Positions 46,054 through 56,612 are shown, counted from the first letter of the stretch. The stretch is 64,000 bases of DNA from Altererythrobacter aquiaggeris (GCF_037154015.1 NZ_JBANRL010000001.1:2108001-2172000); one strand, 5' to 3'. The notes: generated by a model from the sequence alone, not told the origin. Numbers and translations are program-made.

Positions 46054-46624
46054 CCAGAGCCTCCGAAAAATGGCGGCGGCATAGCGCGACATAGCGGTCG
46101 TTGCCGCCAATTTCGGTTTGTGCACCGGCCTTCACCGCTGCGCCGCTTTCATCGACGCGCAAATTCATGCTCGCCTTTCGGCCGCAGTGGCAGACCGCTT
46201 TAAGCTCGACCAATGTGTCGGCAATGCCGAGCAGTGTTGCCGATCCCGGAAAAAGTTCACCCTGAAAATCGGTTCGCAACCCATAGCAAAGCACCGGAAC
46301 TCCGCCCTCATCGGCCAGCCGCGCCAATTGCCAGACCTGCTGCGGGCTGAGGAATTGCGCCTCGTCGATCATGACGCAGGCAAGCGGTTCAGCCGCGTGC
46401 GCCGCATTGATGCGGTCCCATAAATCGGTGTCGCTTCTGAAGCGGTGCGCTTCAGCCCCCAGGCCAATCCGGCTTTCGATTGCCTTGTCATTGCTGCGGT
46501 CGTCGATATCGGCTGTCCAGAGCATCGTCGTCATCCCGCGTTCGCGGTAATTGAAATCAGCCTGCAAAAGCGTGGTCGATTTGCCGGCATTCATGCTGGC
46601 GTAGTAAAAATAGAGTTTGGCCAT
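46046..46624 (-). CDS. tdk: Thymidine kinase
   Basis: A protein of 192 residues. Walker A NAGKSTTL near residue 12, DEAQFL near 87 and a lid region with RTDFQGELFPGSATLL near 118. The zinc-ribbon Cys pairs are partly present (CHCGRKA; CRRHF). It salvages thymidine to dTMP. First gene of a short operon with the GNAT and site-2 protease genes. Confidence 0.96.
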   Translation of the reverse strand: MAKLYFYYASMNAGKSTTLLQADFNYRERGMTTMLWTADIDDRSNDKAIESRIGLGAEAHRFRSDTDLWDRINAAHAAEPLACVMIDEAQFLSPQQVWQLARLADEGGVPVLCYGLRTDFQGELFPGSATLLGIADTLVELKAVCHCGRKASMNLRVDESGAAVKAGAQTEIGGNDRYVALCRRHFSEALDE

Positions 46625-46732
46625 CGGCGCGGTGAATAAATGCGATCATGCCGCGGCGAAAGGTCAACACGGTTTCAATCCACCAATATGCCAATCAATG
46701 ACGCGTCGATATAACTGTGCTAAGGTCGATGG

Positions 46733-47299
46733 ATGAAAAGACTGCTCGCCCTGTTGCTTGCCCTGCCTCTGCTGGGCGCCGCGCCGGATACGCTCGATTA
46801 TGCGGTCGATAGGGCGCAAAGTTCGGTTGCGGCGAAGGTCGCATTTCTCGGATTGGCAAGCAAAACGGCCAGTTTCCCCAGCATGTCGGGCACGGTGCGG
46901 ATCGCGCCCGAACGCCCGCAGGATATGGCAATCAACATCACTATCGATGCGACCCGGTTGACCGCCCCCGACGCAGTAACGCTCGGCCGGTTGAGGGGTG
47001 AAAAATTCTTCTGGGTCGAAAAATATCCCGCGATAAAATTTGCGGGTAGATCGATGACAATCCTTGGCCCGAAACGCGGCAAAGTGGATGGATCGTTGAC
47101 TGCGAGAGGCGTCACGCGCCCGGTGGCGCTGGACGTGGTGTTTGACCGGCCTGTTTCCGCATTAACCGATGGCCGCCCTGTTACAATCACGGCAAACACC
47201 CGGATCGACCGGCGGGATTTCGGGATGACTTCCTATTCGCTGATTGTCGGCAGGAAGGTGGACATTGCGATCAAAGCCAGAATGAACCCGGGTAAATAA
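46733..47299 (+). CDS. YceI-family periplasmic protein
   Basis: A protein of 188 residues with a signal peptide ending near LLGAAP (about 17). The YceI lipocalin-like barrel has FLGLASKTASFPSMSGTVRI near residue 38, LRGEKFFWVEKYPAIKFAG near 85 and DRRDFGMTSYSLIVGRKV near 163. YceI proteins bind isoprenoid chains such as polyprenols and are stress-induced in some species. Divergent from tdk, convergent with rbfA. Confidence 0.92.
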   Translation: MKRLLALLLALPLLGAAPDTLDYAVDRAQSSVAAKVAFLGLASKTASFPSMSGTVRIAPERPQDMAINITIDATRLTAPDAVTLGRLRGEKFFWVEKYPAIKFAGRSMTILGPKRGKVDGSLTARGVTRPVALDVVFDRPVSALTDGRPVTITANTRIDRRDFGMTSYSLIVGRKVDIAIKARMNPGK

Positions 47300-47304
47300 C
47301 CGGC

Positions 47305-47703
47305 CTATTCTTCCTCACCCAGATCGCGGGTGACTTTCGGATCATTGAGCAATTTCTCGATCCGTGCAGCTTCGTCAAAACTCTCGTCACTGCGAAATCG
47401 CAACTTCGGCGCGAATTTCAGGCCCAGCCGTTTGGCCACTTCGCGCTGGAGAAAGGCTGTGTTGGTGCGCAGCGCCTTCAGCACCGGCTCCTCTTCCTCA
47501 CCCAGCAGCGGCTTTACATAGGCGGCGGCATTGCGCAGGTCCGGGCTCATGCGAACCTCGGTCACCGAAACCGAATGCGCGGACAATGTATCGTCGTGCA
47601 CTTCCTGCCGCGTGAGCAATTCGGACAGGATATGGCGCACCCGCTCGCCCACTTTCAGGACCCGGACCGACTGTTCGGCGGATGTGTGCTCTCTCTTGGC
47701 CAT
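47305..47703 (-). CDS. rbfA: Ribosome-binding factor A
   Basis: A protein of 132 residues, standard length. Shows [17 protein letters not shown] near residue 21 and the conserved [17 protein letters not shown] near 47, with the KH-like fold to the end. It aids late 30S maturation at cold temperature. Last gene of the rimP-nusA-infB cluster; its start overlaps the DUF1697 stop. Confidence 0.95.
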   Translation of the reverse strand: MAKREHTSAEQSVRVLKVGERVRHILSELLTRQEVHDDTLSAHSVSVTEVRMSPDLRNAAAYVKPLLGEEEEPVLKALRTNTAFLQREVAKRLGLKFAPKLRFRSDESFDEAARIEKLLNDPKVTRDLGEEE

Positions 47704-48263
47704 CAGTCTGTTGTCTCGTCCATTTTTGATATGATCCGCTTGAGCGAACGCATATTGCGTGCCGTACCCTTGCAGCCCAGTCGCCGCTCCAGAAACGGGC
47801 CGGTCAGGCTGGATACGCCAACGCCGTGCACATAGTCGAGGAACAACATCCGCTCGCCCAGCGCAAGCCGCTCGCCGCCTCTGGATTTATGTTCCTCCAG
47901 CAACGTATCGAAGTTTTCCTGGCGTGGCTGGCCGTCGAGGAAGATCGTGTGAACGAACTTGTCCTCACCATGCCCGGCGCCGGTGCCATGAAACGGGTTC
48001 TGTTCGATCGCGGCCACCAACTCGTCACGCGATTTTACCACCGAAAGACTGTCGATCTCGAAGCGGTCCTGCACCACCCAGGCGATCTTGTCGGCGATCC
48101 CCTGCGGCGGCCGTTCCTCATGGTCGAACAGCACATTGCCACTGGAAACAACGGTTTCGACATTCTCGAAATCTTCACGTTCGAGCGCCTCGCGCAGGTC
48201 AGCCATCAGCAGACGGTTTCCGCCCACGTTGATGGATCCCAAAAAGGCGACGTAGCGAGCCAT
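47703..48263 (-). CDS. DUF1697-family protein
   Basis: A protein of 186 residues with the DUF1697 signature [15 protein letters not shown] at the start, [14 protein letters not shown] near 33 and a basic C-terminus. Function is unknown for this widely distributed family. Its insertion between infB and rbfA, with an overlapping start for rbfA, indicates co-expression with translation factors. Confidence 0.9.
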   Translation of the reverse strand: MARYVAFLGSINVGGNRLLMADLREALEREDFENVETVVSSGNVLFDHEERPPQGIADKIAWVVQDRFEIDSLSVVKSRDELVAAIEQNPFHGTGAGHGEDKFVHTIFLDGQPRQENFDTLLEEHKSRGGERLALGERMLFLDYVHGVGVSSLTGPFLERRLGCKGTARNMRSLKRIISKMDETTD

Positions 48264-48357
48264 AACAGCCTCCTTCGGACACTCCGCGGCAGGATTTGGA
48301 CCCGCCCGATATACAGTTGTTGCCGCATATCCGGCCGAGCGGGTCAGGAGCCGCTAG

Positions 48358-50895
48358 TTAAAGCGTCCGTTCACGCTCCTCGACTTCGAATACCTCAAGC
48401 TGATCGCCTGCCTTGACGTCGTTCGTATCTTCCAGAACCACCCCGCATTCGAGGCCGGTGCGGACTTCATCCACATCATCCTTGAACCGGCGCAAGCTGG
48501 CAATGCTGGTCGCCGAAACGATGACATCGTCGCGCGTGAGACGGGCAAACAGGCCCTTGCGGATGACGCCTTCCTCGACCAGCAGACCCGCTGCCTTGTC
48601 CTTTTTGCCAGACTTGAAGACTTCCTTGACCAGCGCGCGTCCCACGACGTTCTCGATCTTCTCAGGGCCGAGTTCACCGGCCATTTCGGCGCGTACATCG
48701 TCCGTCAGGTCATAGATCACATCGAAGTATTTGGTGCGAACCGTATGGCGCGCGATCAGTTCGCGGGCCTTGGGATTGGGACGCACGTTGAACCCGATGA
48801 TGGGCGCATTGGACGCCGATGCCAAAGTGACATCGCTTTCGGTAATTGCGCCAACACCCGACATCAGCACGCGGACCTTGATATCATCGTTCGAAATTGC
48901 ATTAAGCGCGGTCACAATTGCTTCGGTCGAGCCCTGGACATCGGATTTGATAACCACCGGATATTCGATGACGTGCTGTTTGTCGGATAGCGCGCTGAAC
49001 ATCGTGTCGAGGCTTGCCGGTGCGGTGGTCGTCCGCAATTCGTCAGCTTTTTCCTGACGATATTCGGATACTTCGCGGGCGCGCTGTTCGTCTTCTACCA
49101 CGGTCAACAGATCGCCGGCACCCGGTACGCCGCCAATGCCCAGCACTTCGACAGCGGTGGACGGGCCAGCTTCTTTAACTTGCTTGCCCTTGTCATCGGT
49201 AATCGCGCGAACCTTGCCGCTTTCGGTGCCCACAACGAACACATCACCGCGTTTGAGCGTGCCGCGCGTGATAAGCACAGTTGCAAGCGGGCCCTTACCC
49301 TTGTCGAGCTTGGCTTCGATCACGGTGCCTTCGGCAGGGCGGTCGGGACGGGCTTTCAGTTCGAGCAGTTCCGCCTGGATCGCGATCTTTTCGAGCAATT
49401 CGTCAAGACCGGTCTTCTGTTTGGCGGAAATTTCGACATCCTGCACATCACCCGACATCGCTTCCACGATGACTTCATGTTCGAGCAGACGCTCGCGGAT
49501 TTTTTGCGCATTGGCCTCGGGCTTGTCCATTTTGTTGATCGCCACGATCATCGGAACGTCAGCAGCCTTGGAATGTTTGATGGCTTCGATTGTCTGCGGC
49601 ATCAGCCCGTCATCTGCAGCCACGACCAGCACCACGATATCGGTAACATTGGCGCCGCGCTGGCGCATCTGGCTGAAGGCCGCATGCCCCGGCGTATCGA
49701 GGAAGGTGATCTTGTCACCCGCCTTGGTCTTGATCTGGTAAGCGCCGATGTGCTGCGTGATACCGCCGGCTTCGCCGCGAACCACATCTGTGCCGCGCAG
49801 TGCATCCAGCAGGCTGGTCTTGCCGTGATCGACATGACCCATGATCGTGACGACCGGCGGACGCGTTTTTTTGGTTTCTTCAGGATCGTTATCCTCGACC
49901 TTGATATCGACATCGCTTTCGGAAACGCGCTGAATGTTATGGCCAAATTCCTCGACCAGCAATTCGGCGGTATCATGGTCGATCGACTGGTTGACGGTGA
50001 CCATCATGTCCATGTTGAACAATGTCTTGACGAGATCGGCACCCTTCTCGCCCATCCGTTTGGCCAGTTCGCCCACGGTAATGACATCGGGCACGATCAC
50101 ATCGCGCGTCTGCTTTTCGCGTTGCTGTTTCTTGCCCGAATACTGGGCACGCTTTTCCTTCTCGCGCGCACGTTTAAGCGCCGCAAGGCTGCGGGCACGG
50201 GCACCCTCGTCTTCGTTAAGGGCGCGGTTGACGGTCAGTTTGCCGCCTTTGCGTCCGCCGCGGTCATCCAGCCGCGGTTTGCCCTCGTCCTTTTTCTTGG
50301 GACGTTTGATCTCTGGCCGGGCAACCGGCGTAAACTTGCGTGCAGACGGGGTTGGCGATGCCGCGGTTTCGGCGGCGACGACCGGTGCGGGCTCGGGCGC
50401 AGCAACCTCGGCAGCAGGTTCTGCCTCTGCTTCGGCTTCTTTGGCGGCGGGCTTGCCGGGCTTCGTCGCTTCCCTGGCCGCTTCTTCTTCGGCCTTGCGA
50501 TTGGCAGCAGCGCGCTCTTTTTCTTCGGCCTGCGCTTTGGCGCGGGTTGCTTCGTCGCGGCGACCGGCTTCTTCCAGCGATTCGAGGCGGGCTTCCTCGG
50601 CTTCACGCTGAAGGCGCGCTACGCGTTCTTGCGGGGTTTCGTCGGATTTCGCAGGCCGTCTGACCGGTGCAGGCTTTTTGGCGGCTGGCGCGGGTGCGGG
50701 GGCCGGAGCAGGTGCAGGCGCAGCGGCCGGCGCAGGTTCGCTGCCCGGTTTTACGATTTTCCGGCGCTTCACCTCGACCACGACCTTGTTGGTCCGGCCA
50801 TGGCTGAAGGTCTGTTTGACTTCGCCAGATTCGACGGCGCGCTTAAGCCCCAAAGGCTTGCGTGTCCGTGCTGGTTTGTCTTCGTTATCGCTCAT
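48358..50895 (-). CDS. infB: Translation initiation factor IF-2
   Basis: A protein of 845 residues from the ATG at 50893-50895 ([15 protein letters not shown]). The N-terminal part (about 1-260) is Ala/Pro/Glu-rich with an AP-repeat run near residue 60-75, followed by the G domain with [12 protein letters not shown] near 355, DTPGHAAF near 404 and NKMD near 458, then domains II-IV. It recruits initiator tRNA to the 30S subunit. Downstream of the DUF448 gene in the conserved operon. Confidence 0.98.
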   Translation of the reverse strand: MSDNEDKPARTRKPLGLKRAVESGEVKQTFSHGRTNKVVVEVKRRKIVKPGSEPAPAAAPAPAPAPAPAPAAKKPAPVRRPAKSDETPQERVARLQREAEEARLESLEEAGRRDEATRAKAQAEEKERAAANRKAEEEAAREATKPGKPAAKEAEAEAEPAAEVAAPEPAPVVAAETAASPTPSARKFTPVARPEIKRPKKKDEGKPRLDDRGGRKGGKLTVNRALNEDEGARARSLAALKRAREKEKRAQYSGKKQQREKQTRDVIVPDVITVGELAKRMGEKGADLVKTLFNMDMMVTVNQSIDHDTAELLVEEFGHNIQRVSESDVDIKVEDNDPEETKKTRPPVVTIMGHVDHGKTSLLDALRGTDVVRGEAGGITQHIGAYQIKTKAGDKITFLDTPGHAAFSQMRQRGANVTDIVVLVVAADDGLMPQTIEAIKHSKAADVPMIVAINKMDKPEANAQKIRERLLEHEVIVEAMSGDVQDVEISAKQKTGLDELLEKIAIQAELLELKARPDRPAEGTVIEAKLDKGKGPLATVLITRGTLKRGDVFVVGTESGKVRAITDDKGKQVKEAGPSTAVEVLGIGGVPGAGDLLTVVEDEQRAREVSEYRQEKADELRTTTAPASLDTMFSALSDKQHVIEYPVVIKSDVQGSTEAIVTALNAISNDDIKVRVLMSGVGAITESDVTLASASNAPIIGFNVRPNPKARELIARHTVRTKYFDVIYDLTDDVRAEMAGELGPEKIENVVGRALVKEVFKSGKKDKAAGLLVEEGVIRKGLFARLTRDDVIVSATSIASLRRFKDDVDEVRTGLECGVVLEDTNDVKAGDQLEVFEVEERERTL

Positions 50896-50918
50896 AAAGC
50901 CCGTATTACCCTTTTGTA

Positions 50919-51656
50919 TCAATCAGTCGTCGAAGCTTCCGCGAGGTGCGATTGCACTGTGCGGTCTTCATGTTCATCCGTAGCCTCAAGGCCGCCGGTA
51001 AAATGTTGCAGGCGCTGGAGCGGGTCCAGAACCCGCTGGGCCGCGGCGGCATCGGCAATCGCCAGATGGACGACATTATCGCGGCCCAATGCCACAGACA
51101 GAGCCGCCCGGTCCAGTGGTAAGCGTTGTCCACGCTTGCCGGAGCCTTCTTCTTCCAAACCAACCCGCCATGCCTGGTCGAGCTTGCTTGCACCATCGCG
51201 TTTCGCATCGGCAGCGTGGGCCAGCCACGCAACCTGCCCGCTGCGCGCAGCCTGCGCGATACGGTCACTTCCGACCAGCAGATGGCCTGACCGCATCGCC
51301 AGTCCGATCCGGTCGGTAAAGCTGCGCAGCAAGGCGTCTTCGATCATTTGGGGAAGGTCAGCCGGTATTTCCAGCTTTGCCCCCTTGAATGCCCGCGCCA
51401 ATGCGCCGCGTAACTGCCCCTTGGCGATTGCCGTTTCAAGCTCCGCGCGGGTTACACCGACCCACGCACCGCGCCCGGGGGCTCTGGCGTGGATATCGGG
51501 CAGAACGTCACCGTCTGGCGAAATTGCCAGACGCACCAGTCCATCGCGCGGCGCGGTTTCACCCGCCAGCACGCAGCGGCGTTCGGGCGCGGGTTTGCGC
51601 GCCTTCCTGCCGTCAGAGATGCCGGAACCTAGCGGCTCATGTGGAGGATTCCGCAT
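50919..51656 (-). CDS. DUF448/YlxR-type RNA-binding protein with L7Ae-like domain
   Basis: A protein of 245 residues from the ATG at 51654-51656 ([11 protein letters not shown]), which overlaps the nusA stop by 20 bp. YlxR-like ERRCVLAGETAPRDGLVRLAISPDG near residue 25 and the GRGAWVG segment near 65; a second ribosomal L7Ae-like half follows (about 90-215). Small nucleic-acid-binding proteins of this type lie between nusA and infB in most bacteria. The C-terminal tail is acidic. Confidence 0.88.
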   Translation of the reverse strand: MRNPPHEPLGSGISDGRKARKPAPERRCVLAGETAPRDGLVRLAISPDGDVLPDIHARAPGRGAWVGVTRAELETAIAKGQLRGALARAFKGAKLEIPADLPQMIEDALLRSFTDRIGLAMRSGHLLVGSDRIAQAARSGQVAWLAHAADAKRDGASKLDQAWRVGLEEEGSGKRGQRLPLDRAALSVALGRDNVVHLAIADAAAAQRVLDPLQRLQHFTGGLEATDEHEDRTVQSHLAEASTTD

Positions 51657-53295
51657 CGGCGGCCTCCTCTGATGATGCCGATGTGTCAGCCGCCGGTTCT
51701 TCGTCTTCGAACCAATGCGCACGCGCAGCCATGATAATTTCGTTGCCTTGTTCTTCGGTCAGGCCATAGGCGCCCAGAACGCCGCCCTTGTCTTCCGCGC
51801 GCTGCGGAGGACGCTTCATCGGCGGGCCGGCTTCGGGATTGTTGCGGCGACGCGGGGCTTCGCGCTTCTTGGCGATAAGCTCGTCGGTTGCAAGGTCGGC
51901 CAGATCGTCGAGCGTTTTGATGCCTGCCTGGCCCAATACCACCAACATCTGCTCGGTCAGATGCGGCATGGTTGCCAGATCGTCTTCAACGCCCAGCCCC
52001 TGCCGCTCGGTGCGCGCGGCCGCTTCGTGACGCTCGAGCGCTTCCTTGGCACGGTTTTGCAGCTCTTCGGCCAGATCTTCATCGAAACCTTCGATTTCGG
52101 CCAGTTCGCTCAGTGCGACATAGGCAACTTCTTCCAGTTCGGCGAAGCCTTCGGCCACCAGCAACTGCGACAGCGTTTCGTCCACGTCGAGCTCTTCCTC
52201 GAAAGTCTTGGAGCGTTCGGCAAATTCCTTCTGCCGCTTCACGCTCGCCTCTTCCTCGGTCATGATATCGATCTGGCTATCGGTCAGCTGACTGGCGAGA
52301 CGCACATTCTGGCCGCGGCGACCGATTGCCAGCGACAGCTGGTCTTCGGGCACGACCACTTCGATGCGGTTCTCGTCTTCGTCGAGCACAACGCGGCTTA
52401 CCGTTGCGGGCTGCAGGGCATTGACGGTGAACGTCGCCGCATCCTCGCTCCACGGGATGATGTCGATCTTCTCGCCCTGCAATTCCTGCACCACGGCTTG
52501 CACGCGGCTCCCCTTCATACCCACACAGGCGCCGACCGGATCGATGCTGCTGTCGTGGCTGATCACGCCGATCTTGGCGCGGCTGCCGGGGTCGCGGGCC
52601 GCGGCCTTGATTTCGATGATGCCATCGTAGATTTCGGGGACTTCCTGCGCAAACAGTTTGCGCATGAAATCGGGATGTGCGCGGCTGAGGAAAATCTGCG
52701 GGCCACGATTGTTGCGCTCGACCTTGGTGATCAGCGCGCGGATGCGTTCACCCACACGGGCTGCCTCCCGCGGGATTTGCTGGTCGCGGCGAATAACGCC
52801 CTCGGCGCGGCCAAGGTTCACGATCACATGGCCGAATTCCACAGACTTGATTACTCCGGTGATAACTTCGTCGGCGCGATCCTTGAATTCTTCGTACTGA
52901 CGCTCACGCTCCGCATCGCGGACCTTCTGGAAAATAACCTGCTTGGCACTTTGCGCGTCGATGCGGCCCAATTCGACCGCGGGCAGCGGATCGACGATAA
53001 AATCGCCGACCGCCGCGCCCGGCTGCAGCTTTTCAGCCTGCGCCAGATCGACCTGCTTGAAGTAATCTTCGACTTCTTCGACCACTTCGACAACGCGCCA
53101 AAGGCGCAGATCGCCCGTTTGCGGATCGAGTTTTGCGCGAATGTCATTCTCGGCGCCGTAACGCGAGCGTGCACTTTTCTGGATCGCTTCTTCCATCGCT
53201 TCAATGACGATGGACTTGTCGATCATCTTTTCGGTCGCGACTGCGGTTGCGATTGCAAGCAGTTCAGCCTTGTTGGCGGAAATCGCACTGGCCAT
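51637..53295 (-). CDS. nusA: Transcription termination/antitermination factor NusA
   Basis: A protein of 552 residues from the ATG at 53293-53295 ([13 protein letters not shown]). NusA N-domain (about 1-125), S1 (about 130-195, [21 protein letters not shown]), two KH domains (about 230-345; [15 protein letters not shown] and [14 protein letters not shown]) and acidic AR-type repeats to about 450. The C-terminal tail is charged. Controls RNA polymerase pausing and rRNA antitermination. Confidence 0.97.
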   Translation of the reverse strand: MASAISANKAELLAIATAVATEKMIDKSIVIEAMEEAIQKSARSRYGAENDIRAKLDPQTGDLRLWRVVEVVEEVEDYFKQVDLAQAEKLQPGAAVGDFIVDPLPAVELGRIDAQSAKQVIFQKVRDAERERQYEEFKDRADEVITGVIKSVEFGHVIVNLGRAEGVIRRDQQIPREAARVGERIRALITKVERNNRGPQIFLSRAHPDFMRKLFAQEVPEIYDGIIEIKAAARDPGSRAKIGVISHDSSIDPVGACVGMKGSRVQAVVQELQGEKIDIIPWSEDAATFTVNALQPATVSRVVLDEDENRIEVVVPEDQLSLAIGRRGQNVRLASQLTDSQIDIMTEEEASVKRQKEFAERSKTFEEELDVDETLSQLLVAEGFAELEEVAYVALSELAEIEGFDEDLAEELQNRAKEALERHEAAARTERQGLGVEDDLATMPHLTEQMLVVLGQAGIKTLDDLADLATDELIAKKREAPRRRNNPEAGPPMKRPPQRAEDKGGVLGAYGLTEEQGNEIIMAARAHWFEDEEPAADTSASSEEAADAESST

Positions 53296-53299
53296 GGGT

Positions 53300-53869
53300 C
53301 TAGTCTTCCTGTTCTTCGATAATGTCGTCTGCACCGCTGGTATCCAGCGGCCGGGTGGCAGCGATAAGCTTGTCCGTCAGGACAAGTTTCGCCGAATGGA
53401 TGCTGGCAAAGGGAAATACAACCGTCTTCGCCTTGAAATCTTCGACCGTCACCATCTCGTCCTGGATGCCGGTCAATACGCCCTTGATAGTCTTGCGAAC
53501 CTTGCCGTCACCGCTGTCCAGACCGTCGGTCAGCGAAACCCGCACTTCATGACCGGCCCAGTCGGTGAAATCTTTCACCCGCGTCAGCGGGCGGTCAATG
53601 CCCGGGCTACTAACCTCAAGGCGGTAAGCGCCTTCGACCAGAGTGTCGCCGGCTTCTTCCAGCGCGTCGATCTTCTCCGAAATGGCGCGCGACAGTTCGG
53701 CGCATTGTTCGATCAACAACTGTCCGGTTGCCGGGTTTTCCGCCATGATCTGGAGCCCGCGTTCGCCGTCACCTGCATCCGAACCGATCATCTTTACGCG
53801 CACAAGATCGAAACCCAGCGCGTTGGCTTCGGGTTCGATCACTTGAGTAAGGCGCGCAATATCAACCAT
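53300..53869 (-). CDS. rimP: Ribosome maturation factor RimP
   Basis: A protein of 189 residues from the ATG at 53867-53869 (MVDIARLTQVIEPE). YRLEVSSPGIDRPLTRVKDF near residue 85 is the family signature. Assists 30S assembly. It precedes nusA by 4 bp. Confidence 0.95.
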   Translation of the reverse strand: MVDIARLTQVIEPEANALGFDLVRVKMIGSDAGDGERGLQIMAENPATGQLLIEQCAELSRAISEKIDALEEAGDTLVEGAYRLEVSSPGIDRPLTRVKDFTDWAGHEVRVSLTDGLDSGDGKVRKTIKGVLTGIQDEMVTVEDFKAKTVVFPFASIHSAKLVLTDKLIAATRPLDTSGADDIIEEQED

Positions 53870-54008
53870 TCGTTCTCCATAAAGCCGACTTCGATGCCAA
53901 TGCGGTTTCGCGCCGGCCCCGTCTGGCGCCAGCCCCACTTTGAATAACAATGTCGGGATGACTGGTCAGATAGGGCGCCGGCTCTAAAAACGCAATGGGC
54001 AATCTCGT

Positions 54009-55055
54009 CTAATCCTCGGCGAGCCCGTGCTTTTTGATCGTATGCCGCATCTGGTCATAGCTGAGGCTGAGCGCTTTGGCGGTCTGGCGCTGGTTCCAGC
54101 GATGCTTGCCCAATGCGTGTTCGACGATTTCCCGCTCCCGCTCCTCTACCGCCGCGCGCAGATCATCGATATTGTCGAGCGATGTCTGCGCAGGTGCCGA
54201 TACGGCCGGGCCAGCTCCGGGCGACAGCGCGGCTTCCTGACCTGACGCTGCATTCGGCGCAGTGTCCGTAGCTTTCGGCATCCACGGCGAATCGAATGGA
54301 TCAAACTGGACATGGCCGATCGGCTCATTCCAGTTATCCCACCGGTACACACCGCGCTCGACCACATTCCTCAGCTCGCGGACGTTGCCCGGCCAGCTAT
54401 ATTCATCCATTTCCCGGGCCACCTGCCTCGCAAAGCCCGGCCACGCCTCCCAGCCCAGTTCAGCAGCCATCCGGCGACCGAAATAATCGGCGAGAACTTC
54501 TATATCCCCCTCGCGCACACGCAGCGGCGGAAGAGTGACGACTTCGAAGCTCAACCGGTCAAGCAAATCGGCACGGAAACGGCCTTCTTTGGCAAGTTGC
54601 GGCAGATTTTCATTCGTTGCTGCCACGATCCGAACATCTGTGCGCACCGGCCGGTTCGAACCGATCTTGGTGACCTCGCCATATTCTACGGCGCGCAGCA
54701 AACGCTCCTGCGCCCCCATCGACAAAGTTGCCAGTTCGTCGAGAAACAGCGTGCCTTTGTCGGCTTCTTCGAACTTTCCGATGCGTTGTTTGGTAGCGCC
54801 CGTAAACGCACCGGCCTCATGACCGAACAGCTCCGCTTCGATCAGGGTTTCGGGCAGAGCGGCACAGTTCATGATGACCAGCGGTTCGCCCCAGCGACTG
54901 GACAGGCGGTGGAGGCGCTCGGCGATAAGCTCCTTGCCCGTCCCGCGTTCGCCGATCACCAGCACGGGGCGCGACATCGGGGCCGCTCTGCTCGCGCGCT
55001 CTACAGCATCCAGGAATGCCCCGGATTGCCCGATAAACTGACCTTCACGTTCCAT
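54009..55055 (-). CDS. pspF: Phage shock operon sigma-54 activator PspF
   Basis: A protein of 348 residues. The AAA+ domain has Walker A GERGTGKE near residue 34, the sigma-54 contact loop GAFTGA near 81, and Walker B GTLFLDELA near 100. The usual N-terminal receiver domain is absent, as in PspF. The C-terminal Fis-like helix-turn-helix (RWNQRQTAKALSLSYDQMRHTI) lies at about 315-340. It is divergent from the psp operon and should activate the sigma-54 promoter at 55156. A proline/alanine-rich stretch lies between about 245 and 285. Confidence 0.95.
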   Translation of the reverse strand: MEREGQFIGQSGAFLDAVERASRAAPMSRPVLVIGERGTGKELIAERLHRLSSRWGEPLVIMNCAALPETLIEAELFGHEAGAFTGATKQRIGKFEEADKGTLFLDELATLSMGAQERLLRAVEYGEVTKIGSNRPVRTDVRIVAATNENLPQLAKEGRFRADLLDRLSFEVVTLPPLRVREGDIEVLADYFGRRMAAELGWEAWPGFARQVAREMDEYSWPGNVRELRNVVERGVYRWDNWNEPIGHVQFDPFDSPWMPKATDTAPNAASGQEAALSPGAGPAVSAPAQTSLDNIDDLRAAVEEREREIVEHALGKHRWNQRQTAKALSLSYDQMRHTIKKHGLAED

Positions 55056-55155
55056 AGGCCCTATATATAGTGAATTTTCCCAACATTTGGCAAATAGTTC
55101 GTTACTAATTTTTGGGGTAAAGTTTTAAACTACTGAAACCGCTGTGGATTTTGGA

Positions 55156-55173
55156 ACTGGCACACCCCTTGCT
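55156..55173 (+). promoter_or_regulatory. Sigma-54 promoter of the psp operon
   Basis: TGGCACACCCCTTGCT fits the -24/-12 consensus: GG at 55159-55160 and GC at 55171-55172 are separated by the exact 12-bp offset. It is 36 bp upstream of the first small gene and preceded by AT-rich sequence with room for PspF sites. Confidence 0.9.
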
Positions 55174-55208
55174 ATAACATGAACATAATCGAAAGAGGGA
55201 ATTGAACC

Positions 55209-55379
55209 ATGTACAACCGCCGCTTCTTCAAAAGCCAGCTTGGCAAAGCTGCGTTTGTCTCGATTGCTGCAATGGTGATGCTGAATGCCGCATCGGTAGT
55301 GGTCGGCGGTCAGCCCTTGCTCGGGGACAGCGGTGGTTTCGATCTCGCAGTTCCATCCATGATAGTGACGCTTGCATGA
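55209..55379 (+). CDS. Small single-TM protein, first gene of the psp operon
   Basis: An unrecognised 56-residue protein in frame from ATG 55209 to TGA 55377-55379. The N-terminus is basic (MYNRRFFKSQ), residues about 14-35 are hydrophobic (AAFVSIAAMVMLNAASVVV), and the rest is mildly acidic. It begins 36 bp after the sigma-54 promoter and overlaps by ATGA an in-frame start upstream of pspA. It could be a signal-type or inner-membrane accessory Psp peptide. Existence as a real protein is likely but unproven. Confidence 0.6.
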   Translation: MYNRRFFKSQLGKAAFVSIAAMVMLNAASVVVGGQPLLGDSGGFDLAVPSMIVTLA

Positions 55380-55603
55380 GCAAGCCGACCGAACATGACC
55401 CCCTTAGCCCTATCGGGTCGAAGCAGCAGTCCCGCCGCGGGAAGGATGCCGAAAACGGCGCACCCCGCAATTCTCCAGATGCTTCGGCCCGTAACCGCTT
55501 CGATGATGAAGTCGAGCGCATGCGCCGTAGCCCCACCCCTACACAGACGGTAAAAAATGCCGCAGATGAAATCAGAGAAGCATTTTCAACCGGAGTTCCC
55601 TTG
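55376..55603 (+). other. 76-codon open extension upstream of pspA
   Basis: In frame with pspA and free of stops from ATG 55376, which overlaps the preceding small gene as ATGA. It would add a hydrophilic stretch rich in Arg, Asp, Ser and Pro before the normal PspA start. Translation from here would put the membrane-binding N-terminal amphipathic helix inside the protein, so it is either a leader, a separate regulated isoform or untranslated spacer. Confidence 0.5.
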
Positions 55604-56308
55604 ATGGGTATTTTTTCCCGCACACGAGATATTATCGCCGCCAACTTCAACGATATGCTGGATAATGCCGATGACCCGGCAAAGATGATCCGCATGATCA
55701 TCATGGAGATGGAAGAAACACTGGTGGAAGTTCGCGCCAGCGCAGCCCGCACTATTGCCGACCAGAAGGAAATGCATCGCCATGTGGTGAAACTGGACCG
55801 GCTGGAAGCCGACTGGAGCGACAAGGCCCAGCTTGCCCTGTCCAAGGATCGTGAAGATCTGGCCCGCGCGGCACTGGTTGAAAAGAAAAAGGCCACCGAT
55901 ATGGGCGGCCAGCTGAAGGCCGAGATTACCGTGCTCGACGATGCCCTGCGCGCCTACGAACAGGACATTGATAAATTGCAGGTCCGCCTGCGCGAAGCGC
56001 GCAGCCGCCAGACTGCTATCGCAGCCCGCCTCGAAAGCGCCGAAAACCGGGTAAAACTGCGCACGCTGATGTCGAACGAGCGCGTTGACGAGGCTTTGTC
56101 ACGGTTCGACCAGCTGGAACGCCACGTCGATTATGCCGAAGGCCGGGCCGAAGCGCTGAGCATCGCCGATGGTAAGAACACCCCGTCACTGTCTGACGAG
56201 ATTGCCGCGCTGGAAGGCGCCGACAAGATCGACGACGAGCTCGAACAGATGAAGAAGGCGCTCGGCAAAAATGACGCCGCAAGCGCGTCAGATCAAAAGA
56301 AGGATTGA
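55604..56308 (+). CDS. pspA: Phage shock protein A
   Basis: A protein of 234 residues from ATG 55604 (MGIFSRTRDIIAANFND), preceded by GGAG 8 bp upstream. The start agrees with all PspA/IM30 homologues, whose N-terminal helix binds membranes. The remainder is coiled-coil with the conserved DDPAKMIRMIIMEMEETLVEVR region near 20. It represses PspF when unstressed and forms scaffold assemblies on damaged membranes. First core gene of the operon, followed at 5 bp by pspB. Confidence 0.95.
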   Translation: MGIFSRTRDIIAANFNDMLDNADDPAKMIRMIIMEMEETLVEVRASAARTIADQKEMHRHVVKLDRLEADWSDKAQLALSKDREDLARAALVEKKKATDMGGQLKAEITVLDDALRAYEQDIDKLQVRLREARSRQTAIAARLESAENRVKLRTLMSNERVDEALSRFDQLERHVDYAEGRAEALSIADGKNTPSLSDEIAALEGADKIDDELEQMKKALGKNDAASASDQKKD

Positions 56309-56312
56309 ACCG

Positions 56313-56612
56313 ATGTTCCCCAGCGAAATCATCATTGTCCCGATACTGGTTATCGGCCTGCCCTGGCTCATCATGCACTATATCACCAAATGGAAAACGG
56401 CGGGATCGATTACCGGTGATGACGAGCAGCTGCTCGACGAGCTTTACCACCTCGCCAAGCGCCTCGACGACCGGATGGATACTGTCGAACGGCTCGTATC
56501 CAGTGATAATTCCGACTTCAAGACCACGCGTCTGATGCATGACCGCGAAATCGATAGCCAACCACTGCGCGAGCTGGACCGCCTGATCGCCGAAAAGGGA
56601 GATAAAAAATGA
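56313..56612 (+). CDS. pspB: Phage shock protein B
   Basis: A protein of 99 residues: N-terminal TM (about 5-23), then a helical region containing ELYHLAKRLDDRMDTVERLV, the PspB signature. It senses membrane stress with PspC. Starts 4 bp after pspA and overlaps pspC by ATGA at 56609. Confidence 0.9.
   Translation: MFPSEIIIVPILVIGLPWLIMHYITKWKTAGSITGDDEQLLDELYHLAKRLDDRMDTVERLVSSDNSDFKTTRLMHDREIDSQPLRELDRLIAEKGDKK

Noticed and set aside
49180-51672. 830-residue frame antisense to infB and the DUF448 gene
   Set aside because: Low-complexity composition mirrors the Ala/Glu/Lys-rich sense protein; no motifs.
51715-53322. 535-residue frame antisense to nusA
   Set aside because: Shadow of a confident housekeeping gene.
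55202-55375. Further upstream start for PspA
   Set aside because: It overlaps the small psp gene in another frame and lacks similarity to any PspA.
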